Source of the DNA: Pasteurellaceae bacterium
GTDB lineage: Bacteria; Pseudomonadota; Gammaproteobacteria; Enterobacterales; Pasteurellaceae
DNA length: 24,398 bases
Assembly: GCA_900756875.1 (NCBI GenBank)
Contig: CAAELW010000011.1
Coordinates: 1-24,398 of the forward strand
Direction of reading: 5' to 3'
Shown here in pieces: positions 7,495 through 17,296 of the stretch. A program made the translations under genes and the position numbers. Within the stretch, counting starts at the first letter, position 1; each line of letters begins with the position of its first letter. Below the pieces are notes generated by a model, which did not search any database, was not told the DNA's origin, and worked only from the letters and a program-made list of their open reading frames with translations.

Positions 7495-9027
7495 ATGAAT
7501 AAATTAGTCGTTTATCTTATAGCCCTGATTTCTGGTGTGATTGGCGTATTTGCCTTTTCACCGTTTGATTATTGGGGATTAGCCTATGTATCCTTAGGCG
7601 GATTGCTGTTTGTGGCGAAAAATGCCAAAAAATCAACCGCACTTTTGGCTACCTTTTTGTGGTCGATGGGCTTTTTCTGTTTTGGTGTAAGTTGGTTAAA
7701 TGTCAGTATTCATCAATTTGGTGGGGCATCCCTTGGCGTGAGCTATCTCTTGGTGGGCTTACTTTCGGCTTACCTTGCACTTTATCCAATGCTTTTCACT
7801 TATTTAGTGCAACGTTTTCAGGTGCAAAGTGCGGTCATTTTTGCCGCGATTTGGACATTGACAGAATTCTTGCGCAGTTGGGTGTTTACCGGTTTTCCTT
7901 GGTTACAATTTGGTTATACCCAAATCGACAGTCCGTTTTACGGCATCGCGCCGATTTTTGGTGTCACGGGGCTGACATTCTTTACCGTTTGGGCAAGTGC
8001 GGTCATTTTTAATCTTGTTTTTTCACTATCGAAAAAACAATGGAATTTAGTCGGTGTAAATGCATTGCTATTATTGGTTGTGGGTGGATTAAGCACTTAT
8101 GCAGGTAAGGTGAATTTTGTTCAACCCAAAGAAGATAAAGGGCTAACCGTCACCCTTGCACAAGGTAATATTGAGCAAAATTTAAAATGGGATCCTGAAT
8201 ATCTTTATGCCACGGTGGACATCTATCAAAAACAAATTTTGGCGCATTTAGGCAAGTCTGATTTGATTATTTTACCCGAGTCGGCATTGCCTACCCTTGA
8301 AAATGCGATTACGCCATTTTTTGAAGCTTTAGACAAAGTTGCAAAAGAGAAAAACACGGAAGTGATGATTGGCACCGTATATCGTGATGAGCAAAGCGGT
8401 AAATTATTAAATTCCATTGTGACGGCAGGGAATCCTGATTTTCCTTATGAATTAACAACAAAAAATCGTTACAGCAAACATCATCTCGTGCCATTTGGCG
8501 AGTACGTACCGTTAGAAAGTTTGTTGCGTCCACTTAATTCCGTATTTAATTTGCCAATGTCTGCGTTCCAAAGTGGCGATGCGGTACAGCCATCTTTTAT
8601 GGCAAAACAACATGCTTTTGCGCCGGCTATTTGTTATGAAATTATTTTTGGTGAGCAGCTTCGTGAAAATCTGAAAAAAGAAACAGATTATTTGCTGACG
8701 ATTTCTAATGATGCATGGTTTGGTGATAGCATTGGCCCTTGGCAGCATTTACAAATGGCTAGAATGCGCGCGCTCGAATTAGGCAAACCATTAATCCGTG
8801 CAACGAATACAGGGATTTCAGTGTTTATTGATGCAAAAGGCAACATTGAAGCCCAAGCACCTCAATTTGAGGAAACAACGCTGACCCATAAAATGGTGCC
8901 AACAGAAGGCAAAACGCCTTATGCTGCATTAGGTAATTTACCTATTTATGTATTGTCATTGATTTTTGTGTTATTACGTGGCTTCACGACGTTATTAAAA
9001 CGCCGCTTGAACCTTTCACAAAAATAG
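7495..9027 (+). CDS. lnt: Apolipoprotein N-acyltransferase
   Basis: An inner-membrane enzyme that adds the third acyl chain to the N-terminal cysteine of lipoproteins in the periplasmic leaflet, the last step of lipoprotein maturation. About six N-terminal hydrophobic segments (residues about 5-205) precede a periplasmic nitrilase-type domain. From the ATG at 7495, the catalytic triad is Glu262 ('ILPESALP'), Lys328 ('RYSKHHLVPFGEYVP') and Cys380 ('ICYEIIFGE'). A further hydrophobic helix closes the protein. The length of 510 residues fits E. coli (512). The frame is open from an ATG at 7471, but that codon lies between the corC/lnt hairpin and its T-run, so 7495 (or 7486) is preferred. No strong ribosome site is visible for either. 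The gene carries three uptake signals. Confidence 0.95.
   Translation: MNKLVVYLIALISGVIGVFAFSPFDYWGLAYVSLGGLLFVAKNAKKSTALLATFLWSMGFFCFGVSWLNVSIHQFGGASLGVSYLLVGLLSAYLALYPMLFTYLVQRFQVQSAVIFAAIWTLTEFLRSWVFTGFPWLQFGYTQIDSPFYGIAPIFGVTGLTFFTVWASAVIFNLVFSLSKKQWNLVGVNALLLLVVGGLSTYAGKVNFVQPKEDKGLTVTLAQGNIEQNLKWDPEYLYATVDIYQKQILAHLGKSDLIILPESALPTLENAITPFFEALDKVAKEKNTEVMIGTVYRDEQSGKLLNSIVTAGNPDFPYELTTKNRYSKHHLVPFGEYVPLESLLRPLNSVFNLPMSAFQSGDAVQPSFMAKQHAFAPAICYEIIFGEQLRENLKKETDYLLTISNDAWFGDSIGPWQHLQMARMRALELGKPLIRATNTGISVFIDAKGNIEAQAPQFEETTLTHKMVPTEGKTPYAALGNLPIYVLSLIFVLLRGFTTLLKRRLNLSQK
7636..7644 (-). repeat. DNA uptake signal in lnt (1)
   Basis: ACCGCACTT, encoding part of 'KSTALL' in an N-terminal membrane region of Lnt. 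Confidence 0.85.
7827..7835 (+). repeat. DNA uptake signal in lnt (2)
   Basis: AAGTGCGGTCATTTTT, encoding 'SAVIF'. The same 16 bases recur at 7995 in the same reading frame. Confidence 0.88.
7995..8003 (+). repeat. DNA uptake signal in lnt (3)
   Basis: AAGTGCGGTCATTTTT again encodes 'SAVIF', 168 bases after copy 2. Confidence 0.88.
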
Positions 9028-9038
9028 CAGTCAAAACG

Positions 9039-9047
9039 ACCGCACTT
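9039..9047 (-). repeat. DNA uptake signal between lnt and mlaF
   Basis: A single ACCGCACTT followed by TTTT, with no inverted partner, so it is not a hairpin terminator. Confidence 0.85.
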
Positions 9048-9099
9048 TTTTAACGTGAGAGAGAAATAAATTTCTTCTTATAAAACCAATGAGATTTTA

Positions 9100-9894
9100 A
9101 TGAATAAAAATCTAATCGAAGTCAAAAACCTGACCTTTAAACGAGGTGAGCGTGTGATTTACGATAACCTGAATTTGAAAGTCCAACAGGGCAAAATTAC
9201 GGCCATTATGGGGCCGTCAGGGATCGGGAAAACCACGTTGCTGAAATTAATTGGTGGTCAGTTGTATCCTGAACAAGGTGAGATTTTGTTTGATGGACAA
9301 GATATTTGTCGTCTTTCAAATCGCGAGCTTTACGAAGTACGTAAACGCATGGGAATGTTATTCCAATCAGGTGCATTATTTACGGATATTTCCACGTTTG
9401 ATAACGTAGCATTTCCGATTCGCGAGCATACGCGCTTGCCAGAAAGTCTAATTCGTCAAATTGTGTTGATGAAATTAGAAGCGGTGGGCTTACGTGGTGC
9501 GGCAGATTTAATGCCTTCGGAGCTTTCTGGTGGGATGGCACGTCGTGCCGCATTGGCTCGAGCAATTGCACTTGATCCGGATTTAATTATGTTTGATGAG
9601 CCCTTTACAGGGCAAGATCCAATCAGCATGGGCGTGATCGTGAGCTTAATTAAACGCTTGAATGAAGCACTGAATTTAACCTCTATTGTGGTTTCCCATG
9701 ACGTGCAGGAAGTATTAAGCATTGCGGATTATGCCTATATTATTGCGGATAAACATGTGATTGCCGAAGGAACATCAGAGCAACTGCTCGCGAGTCAAGA
9801 TCCGCAAGTTGTGCAGTTCTTGAAAGGTGAAGCGGATGGTCCGGTAAAATTCCATTATCCAGCAGGTGATTATGTGGAGGAATTATTTAAATGA
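9100..9894 (+). CDS. mlaF: Phospholipid-transport ATPase MlaF
   Basis: The ABC ATPase subunit of the MlaFEDB inner-membrane complex, which moves phospholipids between the inner membrane and the periplasmic carrier MlaC to keep the outer membrane asymmetric. The motifs are complete: Walker A 'GPSGIGKTT' (Lys44), signature 'LSGGMARR' (142-149), Walker B 'LIMFDEP' (Asp166, Glu167) and the switch His200 in 'VVSHD'. The length of 264 residues is usual. It is the first gene of a tight mla cluster and overlaps mlaE by four bases (ATGA). The gap after lnt (72 bases) holds a single uptake signal and no symmetrical terminator, so read-through from lnt is possible. A TATAAA at 9079-9084 could be a -10 element, but no good -35 accompanies it. 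Confidence 0.96.
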   Translation: MNKNLIEVKNLTFKRGERVIYDNLNLKVQQGKITAIMGPSGIGKTTLLKLIGGQLYPEQGEILFDGQDICRLSNRELYEVRKRMGMLFQSGALFTDISTFDNVAFPIREHTRLPESLIRQIVLMKLEAVGLRGAADLMPSELSGGMARRAALARAIALDPDLIMFDEPFTGQDPISMGVIVSLIKRLNEALNLTSIVVSHDVQEVLSIADYAYIIADKHVIAEGTSEQLLASQDPQVVQFLKGEADGPVKFHYPAGDYVEELFK

Positions 9895-10676
9895 TTGTTG
9901 ATATGATTTCTTCACTTGGACGAAGCGTAATCAAATTTTTCCGTGCATTAGGCCGATCCGGCTTTATGCTGTTTGGTGCGTTAGTGGGTAAGCCACAAAT
10001 TCGTCAACATTTTCCTTTATTAGTGAAACAATTACACGTATTAGGTGTACAGTCTTTATTAATTATCCTGCTTTCAGGTTTATTTATTGGGATGGTGTTG
10101 GGCTTACAAGGCTATGTGGTCTTAGTTGATTTTTCTGCAGAAACTAGTCTTGGACAACTTGTAGCACTATCTTTATTACGCGAATTAGGCCCAGTAGTGA
10201 CCGCACTTTTATTCGCGGGTCGAGCAGGTTCTGCGTTAACGGCTGAAATTGGTTTAATGAAAGCCACAGAACAACTTTCCAGCCTTGAAATGATGGCAGT
10301 CGATCCATTACGTCGAGTAATAGCTCCGCGTTTTTGGGCAGGCTTGATTGCGATGCCAATTCTTGCGCTTCTCTTTACCGCGATTGGTATTTGGGGCGGT
10401 GCGCTTGTCGGCGTGGATTGGAAAGGTGTCGATGCAGGTAGCTTTTGGTCTGTGATGCAAAATGCCGTCAGCTGGAGCTATGACATTCTAAATGGATTTA
10501 TTAAAAGCGTATTTTTCGCCATTGCGGTGGTGTGGATTGCGTTATTCAATGGTTATGATTGTATTCCAACATCAGAAGGTATCAGTCAAGCCACAACTAG
10601 AACAGTTGTCCACGCATCACTTGTGGTACTTGGGCTCGATTTCATCTTAACTGCCATTATGTTTGGGGCAGGCTAA
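9891..10676 (+). CDS. mlaE: Phospholipid-transport permease MlaE
   Basis: The membrane permease of the Mla complex, which pairs with MlaF and sits under the MlaD ring. The 261 residues include an N-terminal amphipathic stretch and several long hydrophobic segments, for example '[18 protein letters not shown]' and '[19 protein letters not shown]'. The MlaE-family cytoplasmic coupling region is recognisable at '[20 protein letters not shown]' followed by '[18 protein letters not shown]'. The start codon overlaps the mlaF stop, which implies translational coupling. An uptake signal on the opposite strand lies inside the gene at 10200-10208. The family assignment is secure. Confidence 0.96.
   Translation: MIVDMISSLGRSVIKFFRALGRSGFMLFGALVGKPQIRQHFPLLVKQLHVLGVQSLLIILLSGLFIGMVLGLQGYVVLVDFSAETSLGQLVALSLLRELGPVVTALLFAGRAGSALTAEIGLMKATEQLSSLEMMAVDPLRRVIAPRFWAGLIAMPILALLFTAIGIWGGALVGVDWKGVDAGSFWSVMQNAVSWSYDILNGFIKSVFFAIAVVWIALFNGYDCIPTSEGISQATTRTVVHASLVVLGLDFILTAIMFGAG
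10200..10208 (-). repeat. DNA uptake signal in mlaE
   Basis: ACCGCACTT followed by TTA, encoding 'TALLF' in the coupling region. Confidence 0.85.
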
Positions 10677-10688
10677 TAGGGTATTTTT

Positions 10689-11195
10689 ATGCGACAAACA
10701 ATTAAATATGAATTTTGGGTAGGCTTATTTTTACTACTCGGTATCGCTGCGTTGGTGTTTCTAGGCTTACGCGTAGCAAATGTACAAGGTTTTGGTGAAA
10801 CAAAATCTTACACAGTGACTGCAACTTTTGACAATATTGGTGGACTAAAAGTCCGTGCACCACTTAAACTTGGTGGGGTAGTCATTGGTCGCGTATCTGA
10901 TATTACGTTAGACGAAAAATCTTACTTACCAAAAGTCAGTATCGCGATTAATGAAGAATATAAAGAAATTCCGGAAAATAGTTCGTTATCGATCAAAACA
11001 TCGGGATTATTGGGCGAGCAATATATCGCCTTAACAATGGGTTTTGATGATGGTGAAACCGCGATGTTAAAAAACGGTAGCCAAATTCAAGATACAAAAT
11101 CCGCAATGGTATTGGAAGATTTAATCGGCCAGTTCCTTTACGGTGATAAAAAAGCAGACGGTAATGCTGATAAAGCAGAACCTGAAGCCAAATAA
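10689..11195 (+). CDS. mlaD: MCE-domain phospholipid-binding protein MlaD
   Basis: A membrane-anchored substrate-binding subunit. In this family MlaD forms a hexameric ring with a hydrophobic pore in the periplasm, between MlaE and MlaC. A single N-terminal transmembrane helix ('FWVGLFLLLGIAALVFLGL', residues about 9-27) is followed by the MCE domain ('YTVTATFDNIGGLKVRAPLK', 'GVVIGRVSDI', 'SGLLGEQYIAL'). The C-terminus is polar. The protein has 168 residues, somewhat shorter than E. coli MlaD (183). It starts 12 bases after the mlaE stop. Confidence 0.95.
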   Translation: MRQTIKYEFWVGLFLLLGIAALVFLGLRVANVQGFGETKSYTVTATFDNIGGLKVRAPLKLGGVVIGRVSDITLDEKSYLPKVSIAINEEYKEIPENSSLSIKTSGLLGEQYIALTMGFDDGETAMLKNGSQIQDTKSAMVLEDLIGQFLYGDKKADGNADKAEPEAK

Positions 11196-11216
11196 TAATC
11201 TTTATTTAGGAGATTT

Positions 11217-11864
11217 ATGATGAAATTTACTCAGTTAAAAAAATGGTTTAGCGTAATGGCATTTGCAGTGACTGCACTTTTTGTGACTCAAACTGTACGT
11301 GCAGAAACAAGCCCTTATGTGTTGATGCAACAAGCATCAGATAAGTTATTTGCCGATATCAAAAGCAATCAGGCAAAAATTAAAAAGGATCCAAACTATT
11401 TACGTACTATCGTGCGTAACGATTTATTACCTTACGTGCAAGTAAACTATGCAGGTTCTTTGGTGTTAGGTTCACACTTTAAATCAACCACACCAGAACA
11501 ACGTGAAAAATTCTTTAAAGCATTCAGTGATTTTATCGAACAAGCTTACGCGCAAGTGTTAACCGCTTACACCGATCAAAATATTCAAATTGAACCGGCT
11601 AAAGAAGTAGGTGACAAAAACCTTGTGAGCATTCGTGTAAACATCATGCAAAATGGTGGACAAGCGCCAATCAAATTAGATTTCAAATGGCGTAAAAACA
11701 GTAAAACCGGCGAATGGCAAGCTTATGACATGGTTGCAGAAGGTGTGAGCATGGTTGTAACCAAACAAAATGAGTGGAGCGGTATCTTACGTCAACAAGG
11801 TATTGATGCATTAACGGCTCAAATTCAAAAATCTGCTGCAGCACCCGTGACATTGAGCAAATAA
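11217..11864 (+). CDS. mlaC: Periplasmic phospholipid carrier MlaC
   Basis: A soluble periplasmic shuttle that carries phospholipid between the outer-membrane MlaA complex and MlaFEDB. A typical Sec signal peptide has a positive start ('MMKFTQLKKW'), a hydrophobic core ('MAFAVTALFV') and probable cleavage after 'VRA' (residue 29). The mature part has the Tol-Tol-Ttg2 family features 'TIVRNDLLPYVQ', 'FKAFSDFIEQAYAQVLTAY' and 'AYDMVAEGVSMV'. The start is set by GGAGA at 11209-11213 just before two consecutive ATG codons (11217 and 11220); either could be used. The length of 215 residues is usual. mlaA is not in this window. Confidence 0.95.
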   Translation: MMKFTQLKKWFSVMAFAVTALFVTQTVRAETSPYVLMQQASDKLFADIKSNQAKIKKDPNYLRTIVRNDLLPYVQVNYAGSLVLGSHFKSTTPEQREKFFKAFSDFIEQAYAQVLTAYTDQNIQIEPAKEVGDKNLVSIRVNIMQNGGQAPIKLDFKWRKNSKTGEWQAYDMVAEGVSMVVTKQNEWSGILRQQGIDALTAQIQKSAAAPVTLSK

Positions 11865-11868
11865 GCGA

Positions 11869-12204
11869 ATGACTGCGTTAAAGTGGGATTTAATCCAAAA
11901 TAATGATAAGATAGCTCTCCAATTATCGGGGGAGCTATCCCGCAACACGTTGTTACCATTATGGCAACAACGTGCTTCTTTTTTATCAGAAAAGCAAAAC
12001 AATCAAAGTCTCATTGAATTTGATTTAACTGAAATCAATCGAATTGATTCTGCCGGTTTTGCATTATTGTGTGATTTTCTACACGATTGTGAGCAGTTAT
12101 CAAATAAAAAAGTGCGGTTGATAAACCCTCCAGAACAGTTATTAACTCTTGCTGATTTAGTGAATTTATCTCATTGGATTAGCACTTTTATCGACCATAA
12201 TTAA
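11869..12204 (+). CDS. mlaB: STAS-domain protein MlaB
   Basis: A cytoplasmic STAS-domain subunit that binds MlaF and is needed for Mla complex assembly and activity (family knowledge). The 111 residues fit a single STAS domain. The hallmark is 'INRIDSAGFALLCDFL', in which the Asp-Ser-Ala-Gly turn is the site phosphorylated in anti-sigma antagonists; in MlaB it forms a contact surface. The gene starts 4 bases after mlaC and ends 13 bases before ibaG, so it is within the operon. An uptake signal is embedded at 12110-12118. Confidence 0.9.
   Translation: MTALKWDLIQNNDKIALQLSGELSRNTLLPLWQQRASFLSEKQNNQSLIEFDLTEINRIDSAGFALLCDFLHDCEQLSNKKVRLINPPEQLLTLADLVNLSHWISTFIDHN
12110..12118 (+). repeat. DNA uptake signal in mlaB
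   Basis: AAGTGCGGT, encoding 'KVRL' near the C-terminus. Confidence 0.85.
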
Positions 12205-12217
12205 AACGGAAATCCGA

Positions 12218-13764
<1,547 letters not shown>

Positions 13765-13783
13765 TTAAATCCAGATAAAAAAG

Positions 13784-13813
13784 AGCGGTCAATTTTGACC
13801 GCTTTTTTATTTT
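13784..13813. terminator. Two-way terminator between murA and yggS
   Basis: The inverted repeat AGCGGTCAA (13784-13792) pairs with TTGACCGCT (13795-13803). It has an A-rich flank on the left and TTTTTTATTTT on the right, so it can stop transcription from both murA and the converging yggS. The arms contain a degenerate uptake-signal core (GCGGT). Confidence 0.8.
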
Positions 13814-13820
13814 CTATTCA

Positions 13821-14525
13821 TTATTTTTTCGAATAATCTCTTGCCCCAAAAATGGCTGTACCAATACGTACCATGGTTGAACCGCATTTTATGGCACTTT
13901 GCATATCATCGGTCATTCCCATAGAAAGCGTATCAATTTGTTGATGAGGGAAAGCAACTTTTAGTTGCTCAAATAATTGTTCCATTTGGCTAAAAGCCGC
14001 TTCTTGTTCAGCAATATTGTCTGTTGGAGCAGGGATTGCCATTAATCCGCGCAAACGTAAGTTCGGTAGATTTTCAATGTGTTTTGCAAGCTCAATCATT
14101 TCACTCGGTTGAATACCTGATTTACTCGCTTCGTCACTGATATTAATTTGAATTAACACATTCAAAGGGGTTTTATTGGCAGGACGTTGTTCGTTTAAAC
14201 GATCGGCAATTTTGGCACGTTCTAACGTTTGCATCCAATCGAAATGTTCAGCTACAAGACGGGTTTTATTAGATTGCAATGGCCCAATAAAATGCCATTC
14301 AAGTTGAATATTCTGTGCTTCAAAATACTGAATTTTATCGACACCTTCTTGAACGTAGTTCTCCCCAAATGCTTTTTGTCCGGCTTGGTAGGCTTCTAAA
14401 ATCGCTTCATTGGGTTTGGTTTTAGAAACTGCTAATAAAGTGACCGCACTTTCAGGACGATGTGCAAGTTGAGTGGATGTTTGGATTTGTTGATGAATGG
14501 TTTCGAGAGCTTGTTGAATTGTCAT
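13821..14525 (-). CDS. yggS: PLP homeostasis protein, YggS/PROSC family
   Basis: A PLP-binding protein with an alanine-racemase-like barrel that controls free pyridoxal phosphate and thereby amino-acid pools (family knowledge). From the preferred start 'MTIQQALETIHQQ' it has 234 residues, the usual length. Key features are Lys35 in 'LLAVSKTKP' (PLP Schiff base), 'FGENYVQEG', 'WHFIGPLQSNK' and the C-terminal phosphate-binding 'LSMGMTDDMQSAI'. GGAAGG lies just upstream of two consecutive ATG codons (14528 and 14525). The frame extends to 14543, but that would leave the ribosome site inside the gene. It is the only minus-strand gene here and diverges from the threonine operon. An uptake signal is embedded at 14443-14451. 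Confidence 0.94.
   Translation of the reverse strand: MTIQQALETIHQQIQTSTQLAHRPESAVTLLAVSKTKPNEAILEAYQAGQKAFGENYVQEGVDKIQYFEAQNIQLEWHFIGPLQSNKTRLVAEHFDWMQTLERAKIADRLNEQRPANKTPLNVLIQINISDEASKSGIQPSEMIELAKHIENLPNLRLRGLMAIPAPTDNIAEQEAAFSQMEQLFEQLKVAFPHQQIDTLSMGMTDDMQSAIKCGSTMVRIGTAIFGARDYSKK
14443..14451 (-). repeat. DNA uptake signal in yggS
   Basis: ACCGCACTT on the + strand. In the yggS reading direction the core reads AAGTGCGGT, encoding 'SAVTL'. Confidence 0.85.
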
Positions 14526-14615
14526 CATTTCCTTCCTGACCAATGTAAAACTCGTTTTATTCTATACCAAAGTAATGATTTTTAGAAAAAAATCTTCATT
14601 TTTTCGATTTTATGT

Positions 14616-14644
14616 TTGACAAGCTCGCGCTTTTTCGGTATTTC
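14616..14644 (+). promoter_or_regulatory. Candidate promoter of the threonine operon
   Basis: A perfect TTGACA at 14616-14621 is followed by a 17-base spacer and TATTTC at 14639-14644, a weak match to -10. It lies about 30 bases before thrL, as expected for an attenuated operon promoter. Confidence 0.55.
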
Positions 14645-14676
14645 TAAACACATCTTTTTTTCAAGGTAAAAATACA

Positions 14677-14748
14677 ATGAAAAATAACCGCACTTTCACT
14701 ATTACCACCATTATTATGACCATTACGACAATTAATGGGGCGGGTTAG
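14677..14748 (+). CDS. thrL: Threonine operon leader peptide
   Basis: A 23-residue frame with AAGG about 10 bases upstream. It contains seven Thr and five Ile codons, including the run 'TITTIIMTITTIN' (residues 8-20). Ribosome stalling on these codons when charged Thr or Ile tRNA is scarce would relieve attenuation of thrABC, as in E. coli. Its position between the promoter and the attenuator fits exactly. The codons for 'NRTF' contain an uptake signal on the opposite strand (14687-14695). Confidence 0.9.
   Translation: MKNNRTFTITTIIMTITTINGAG
14687..14695 (-). repeat. DNA uptake signal within thrL
   Basis: ACCGCACTT lies in the codons for Asn-Arg-Thr-Phe of the leader peptide. Confidence 0.88.
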
Positions 14749-14801
14749 TGCGTAGCAAACAGGATCAAGAAAACCCGCATTCAGTCTAGTGCGGGTTTTT
14801 T
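14740..14801 (+). promoter_or_regulatory. thr attenuator with competing antiterminator pairing
   Basis: The terminator stem pairs AAACCCGCA (14771-14779) with TGCGGGTTT (14790-14798) and continues into a T-run to 14801. Upstream, GCGGGTT (14740-14746), at the thrL stop codon, can pair instead with AACCCGC (14772-14778) and so prevent the terminator. This is the classic alternative-structure arrangement of amino-acid attenuation. Confidence 0.85.
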
Positions 14802-14836
14802 AGTATTTAAAAATCACAACATCTGAGGATATTATC

Positions 14837-17284
14837 ATGCGCGTATTAAAATTTGGTGGCACTTCATTAGCCAACCCTGAGCGTTTTTCACAAGCGGCTC
14901 AATTAATTGAAAAAGCTCATTTGGAAGAGCAGGCAGCCGGTGTCTTATCCGCTCCTGCAAAAATTACTAACCATCTTGTTGCCCTCTCTGAAAAAGCCGC
15001 ATTAAACCAACCTACTGATACCCACTTTAACGAAGCCATTGAAATTTTCTATAACATCATTAATGGCTTACACGCTGAAAATAATAAATTTGATCTTGCC
15101 GGGACTAAAGCCCTCATTGATGCAGAATTTGCCCAAATTAAAGGGTTATTAGAAGAAATCCGCCAAGCTGGTAAAGTAGAAGATAAAGTTAAAGCGACCA
15201 TTGACTGCCGTGGTGAGAAATTATCGATTGCCATGATGAAAGCATGGTTTGAAGCACGTGGATATAGTGTTCACATTGTTGATCCGGTTAAGCAATTATT
15301 AGCACAAGGCGGTTACTTAGAATCTTCAGTTGATATTGATGAATCGACAAAACGCGTTGATGCGAAAAGTATCGGTAAAGATAAAGTCGTTTTAATGGCT
15401 GGTTTTACCGCATGTAATGATAAAGGTGAATTAGTGCTATTAGGTCGCAACGGTTCTGACTATTCAGCGGCCTGTTTAGCGGCTTGTTTAGATGCGTCTG
15501 TTTGTGAAATTTGGACTGATGTGGATGGCGTTTATACTTGTGACCCACGTTTAGTGCCAGATGCTCGTTTATTACCAAGCCTTTCTTATCGTGAAGCAAT
15601 GGAGCTTTCTTATTTCGGTGCAAAAGTAATCCATCCACGTACAATTGGTCCATTATTACCAAAACAAATCCCTTGTGTGATTAAAAACACTGGTAATTCA
15701 TCTGCACCTGGTTCAATAATCGATGGCCATGTGAAATCTGAAGGATTACAAGTGAAAGGGATTACTAACCTTGATAACGTGGCAATGTTCAATGTTTCAG
15801 GTCCTGGTATGCAAGGTATGGTGGGAATGGCCGCTCGCGTATTCTCAGCGATGTCAAAAGCTGGTATTTCAGTTATTTTAATCACGCAATCTTCTTCTGA
15901 ATACAGCATTAGTTTCTGTGTGCCAGTAAAATCAGCAGATGCAGCGAAAGCGATTTTAGAACAAGAATTTGCTGCAGAATTAAAAGCCCATGACTTAGAA
16001 CCAATTGAAGTCGCAAAAGATCTTTCTATTATCTCTGTTGTAGGTGATGGTATGAAACAAGCTAAAGGTATTGCAGCTCGTTTCTTCTCTGCCTTAGCAC
16101 AAGCAAATATCAGCTTAGTGGCAATTGCACAAGGTTCTTCTGAACGTTCAATTTCAGCAGTTGTCGCGCAAAATAAAGCAATTGAAGCCGTGAAAGCAAC
16201 TCACCAAGCCCTTTTTAATAACAAAAAAGTTGTCGATATGTTTCTAGTTGGTGTTGGTGGCGTTGGTGGTGAGTTAATTGAACAAATTAAACACCAAAAA
16301 GAATACCTCGCAAAGAAGGACATTGAAATCCGTGTGTGTGCCTTAGCGAATTCAACAAAAATGCTTTTGGATGAAAACGGATTGAATTTAGATAATTGGA
16401 AAGCGGATCTTGAAAATGCAACTCAACCTTCTGATTTCGATGTGTTGTTATCTTTCATTAAATTACATCACGTAGTGAACCCAGTCTTTGTCGATTGTAC
16501 AACGGCTGAATCGGTCGCAGGGCTTTATGCACGAGCTTTAAAAGAAGGCTTCCATGTGGTAACACCAAACAAAAAAGCGAATACTCGTGAATTGGCTTAT
16601 TACCATGAGTTACGTCGTAATGCGCAAGCAAGCCAGCATAAATTCTTGTATGAAACCAACGTAGGCGCAGGCTTACCGGTTATCGAAAACTTGCAGAACT
16701 TATTGGCAGCGGGTGATGAGCTTGAGTATTTTGAAGGTATTTTATCTGGTTCACTTTCATTTATCTTCGGCAAATTAGAAGAAGGTTTTTCTCTTTCTGA
16801 AGTGACCGCACTTGCACGTGAAAAAGGTTTTACTGAACCTGATCCTCGTGATGATTTATCGGGTCAAGATGTGGCACGTAAATTGCTTATTTTAGCGCGT
16901 GAAGCGGGCTTAGAACTTGAGCTTTCCGATGTGGAAGTGGAAGGCGTGTTACCGAAAGGTTTCTCTGAAGGCAAATCTGCTGATGAATTTATGGCGATGT
17001 TGCCACAATTAGATGCGGAATTTAAAGCACGCGTTGAAGCCGCGAAAGCGGAAGGCAAAGTATTGCGCTACGTAGGCCAAATTAAAGATGGTCACTGCAA
17101 AGTGTCAATCATTGCCGTGGATCAAAATAATCCATTGTATAAGGTAAAAGACGGTGAAAATGCGTTGGCATTCTACACTCGTTATTATCAACCAATTCCG
17201 TTGTTATTACGTGGTTATGGTGCAGGTAACGCAGTGACTGCAGCGGGCATCTTTGCGGATATTTTAAGAACATTACACCACTAA
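14837..17284 (+). CDS. thrA: Bifunctional aspartokinase I / homoserine dehydrogenase I
   Basis: Catalyses two steps of threonine synthesis: phosphorylation of aspartate, and NAD(P)H-dependent reduction of aspartate semialdehyde to homoserine. The kinase domain opens with '[17 protein letters not shown]' and includes '[13 protein letters not shown]' and '[13 protein letters not shown]'. Two ACT-type regulatory repeats follow ('[19 protein letters not shown]' and '[17 protein letters not shown]'), which bind threonine for feedback inhibition in the E. coli enzyme. The dehydrogenase part begins near residue 465 with the nucleotide-binding '[13 protein letters not shown]' and includes 'TPNKKANT'. 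The length of 815 residues is close to E. coli ThrA (820). GAGG at 14825-14828 sets the start. thrB follows 12 bases later. Confidence 0.97.
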   Translation: MRVLKFGGTSLANPERFSQAAQLIEKAHLEEQAAGVLSAPAKITNHLVALSEKAALNQPTDTHFNEAIEIFYNIINGLHAENNKFDLAGTKALIDAEFAQIKGLLEEIRQAGKVEDKVKATIDCRGEKLSIAMMKAWFEARGYSVHIVDPVKQLLAQGGYLESSVDIDESTKRVDAKSIGKDKVVLMAGFTACNDKGELVLLGRNGSDYSAACLAACLDASVCEIWTDVDGVYTCDPRLVPDARLLPSLSYREAMELSYFGAKVIHPRTIGPLLPKQIPCVIKNTGNSSAPGSIIDGHVKSEGLQVKGITNLDNVAMFNVSGPGMQGMVGMAARVFSAMSKAGISVILITQSSSEYSISFCVPVKSADAAKAILEQEFAAELKAHDLEPIEVAKDLSIISVVGDGMKQAKGIAARFFSALAQANISLVAIAQGSSERSISAVVAQNKAIEAVKATHQALFNNKKVVDMFLVGVGGVGGELIEQIKHQKEYLAKKDIEIRVCALANSTKMLLDENGLNLDNWKADLENATQPSDFDVLLSFIKLHHVVNPVFVDCTTAESVAGLYARALKEGFHVVTPNKKANTRELAYYHELRRNAQASQHKFLYETNVGAGLPVIENLQNLLAAGDELEYFEGILSGSLSFIFGKLEEGFSLSEVTALAREKGFTEPDPRDDLSGQDVARKLLILAREAGLELELSDVEVEGVLPKGFSEGKSADEFMAMLPQLDAEFKARVEAAKAEGKVLRYVGQIKDGHCKVSIIAVDQNNPLYKVKDGENALAFYTRYYQPIPLLLRGYGAGNAVTAAGIFADILRTLHH
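16805..16813 (-). repeat. DNA uptake signal in thrA
   Basis: ACCGCACTT, encoding 'TALA' in the homoserine dehydrogenase part. Confidence 0.85.
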
Positions 17285-17296
17285 AAAGGACATAAC

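Noticed and set aside
7572..8012. 146-codon + strand frame inside lnt
   Set aside because: It overlaps conserved membrane segments of Lnt in another frame and has Trp/Cys-rich composition typical of a shadow frame.
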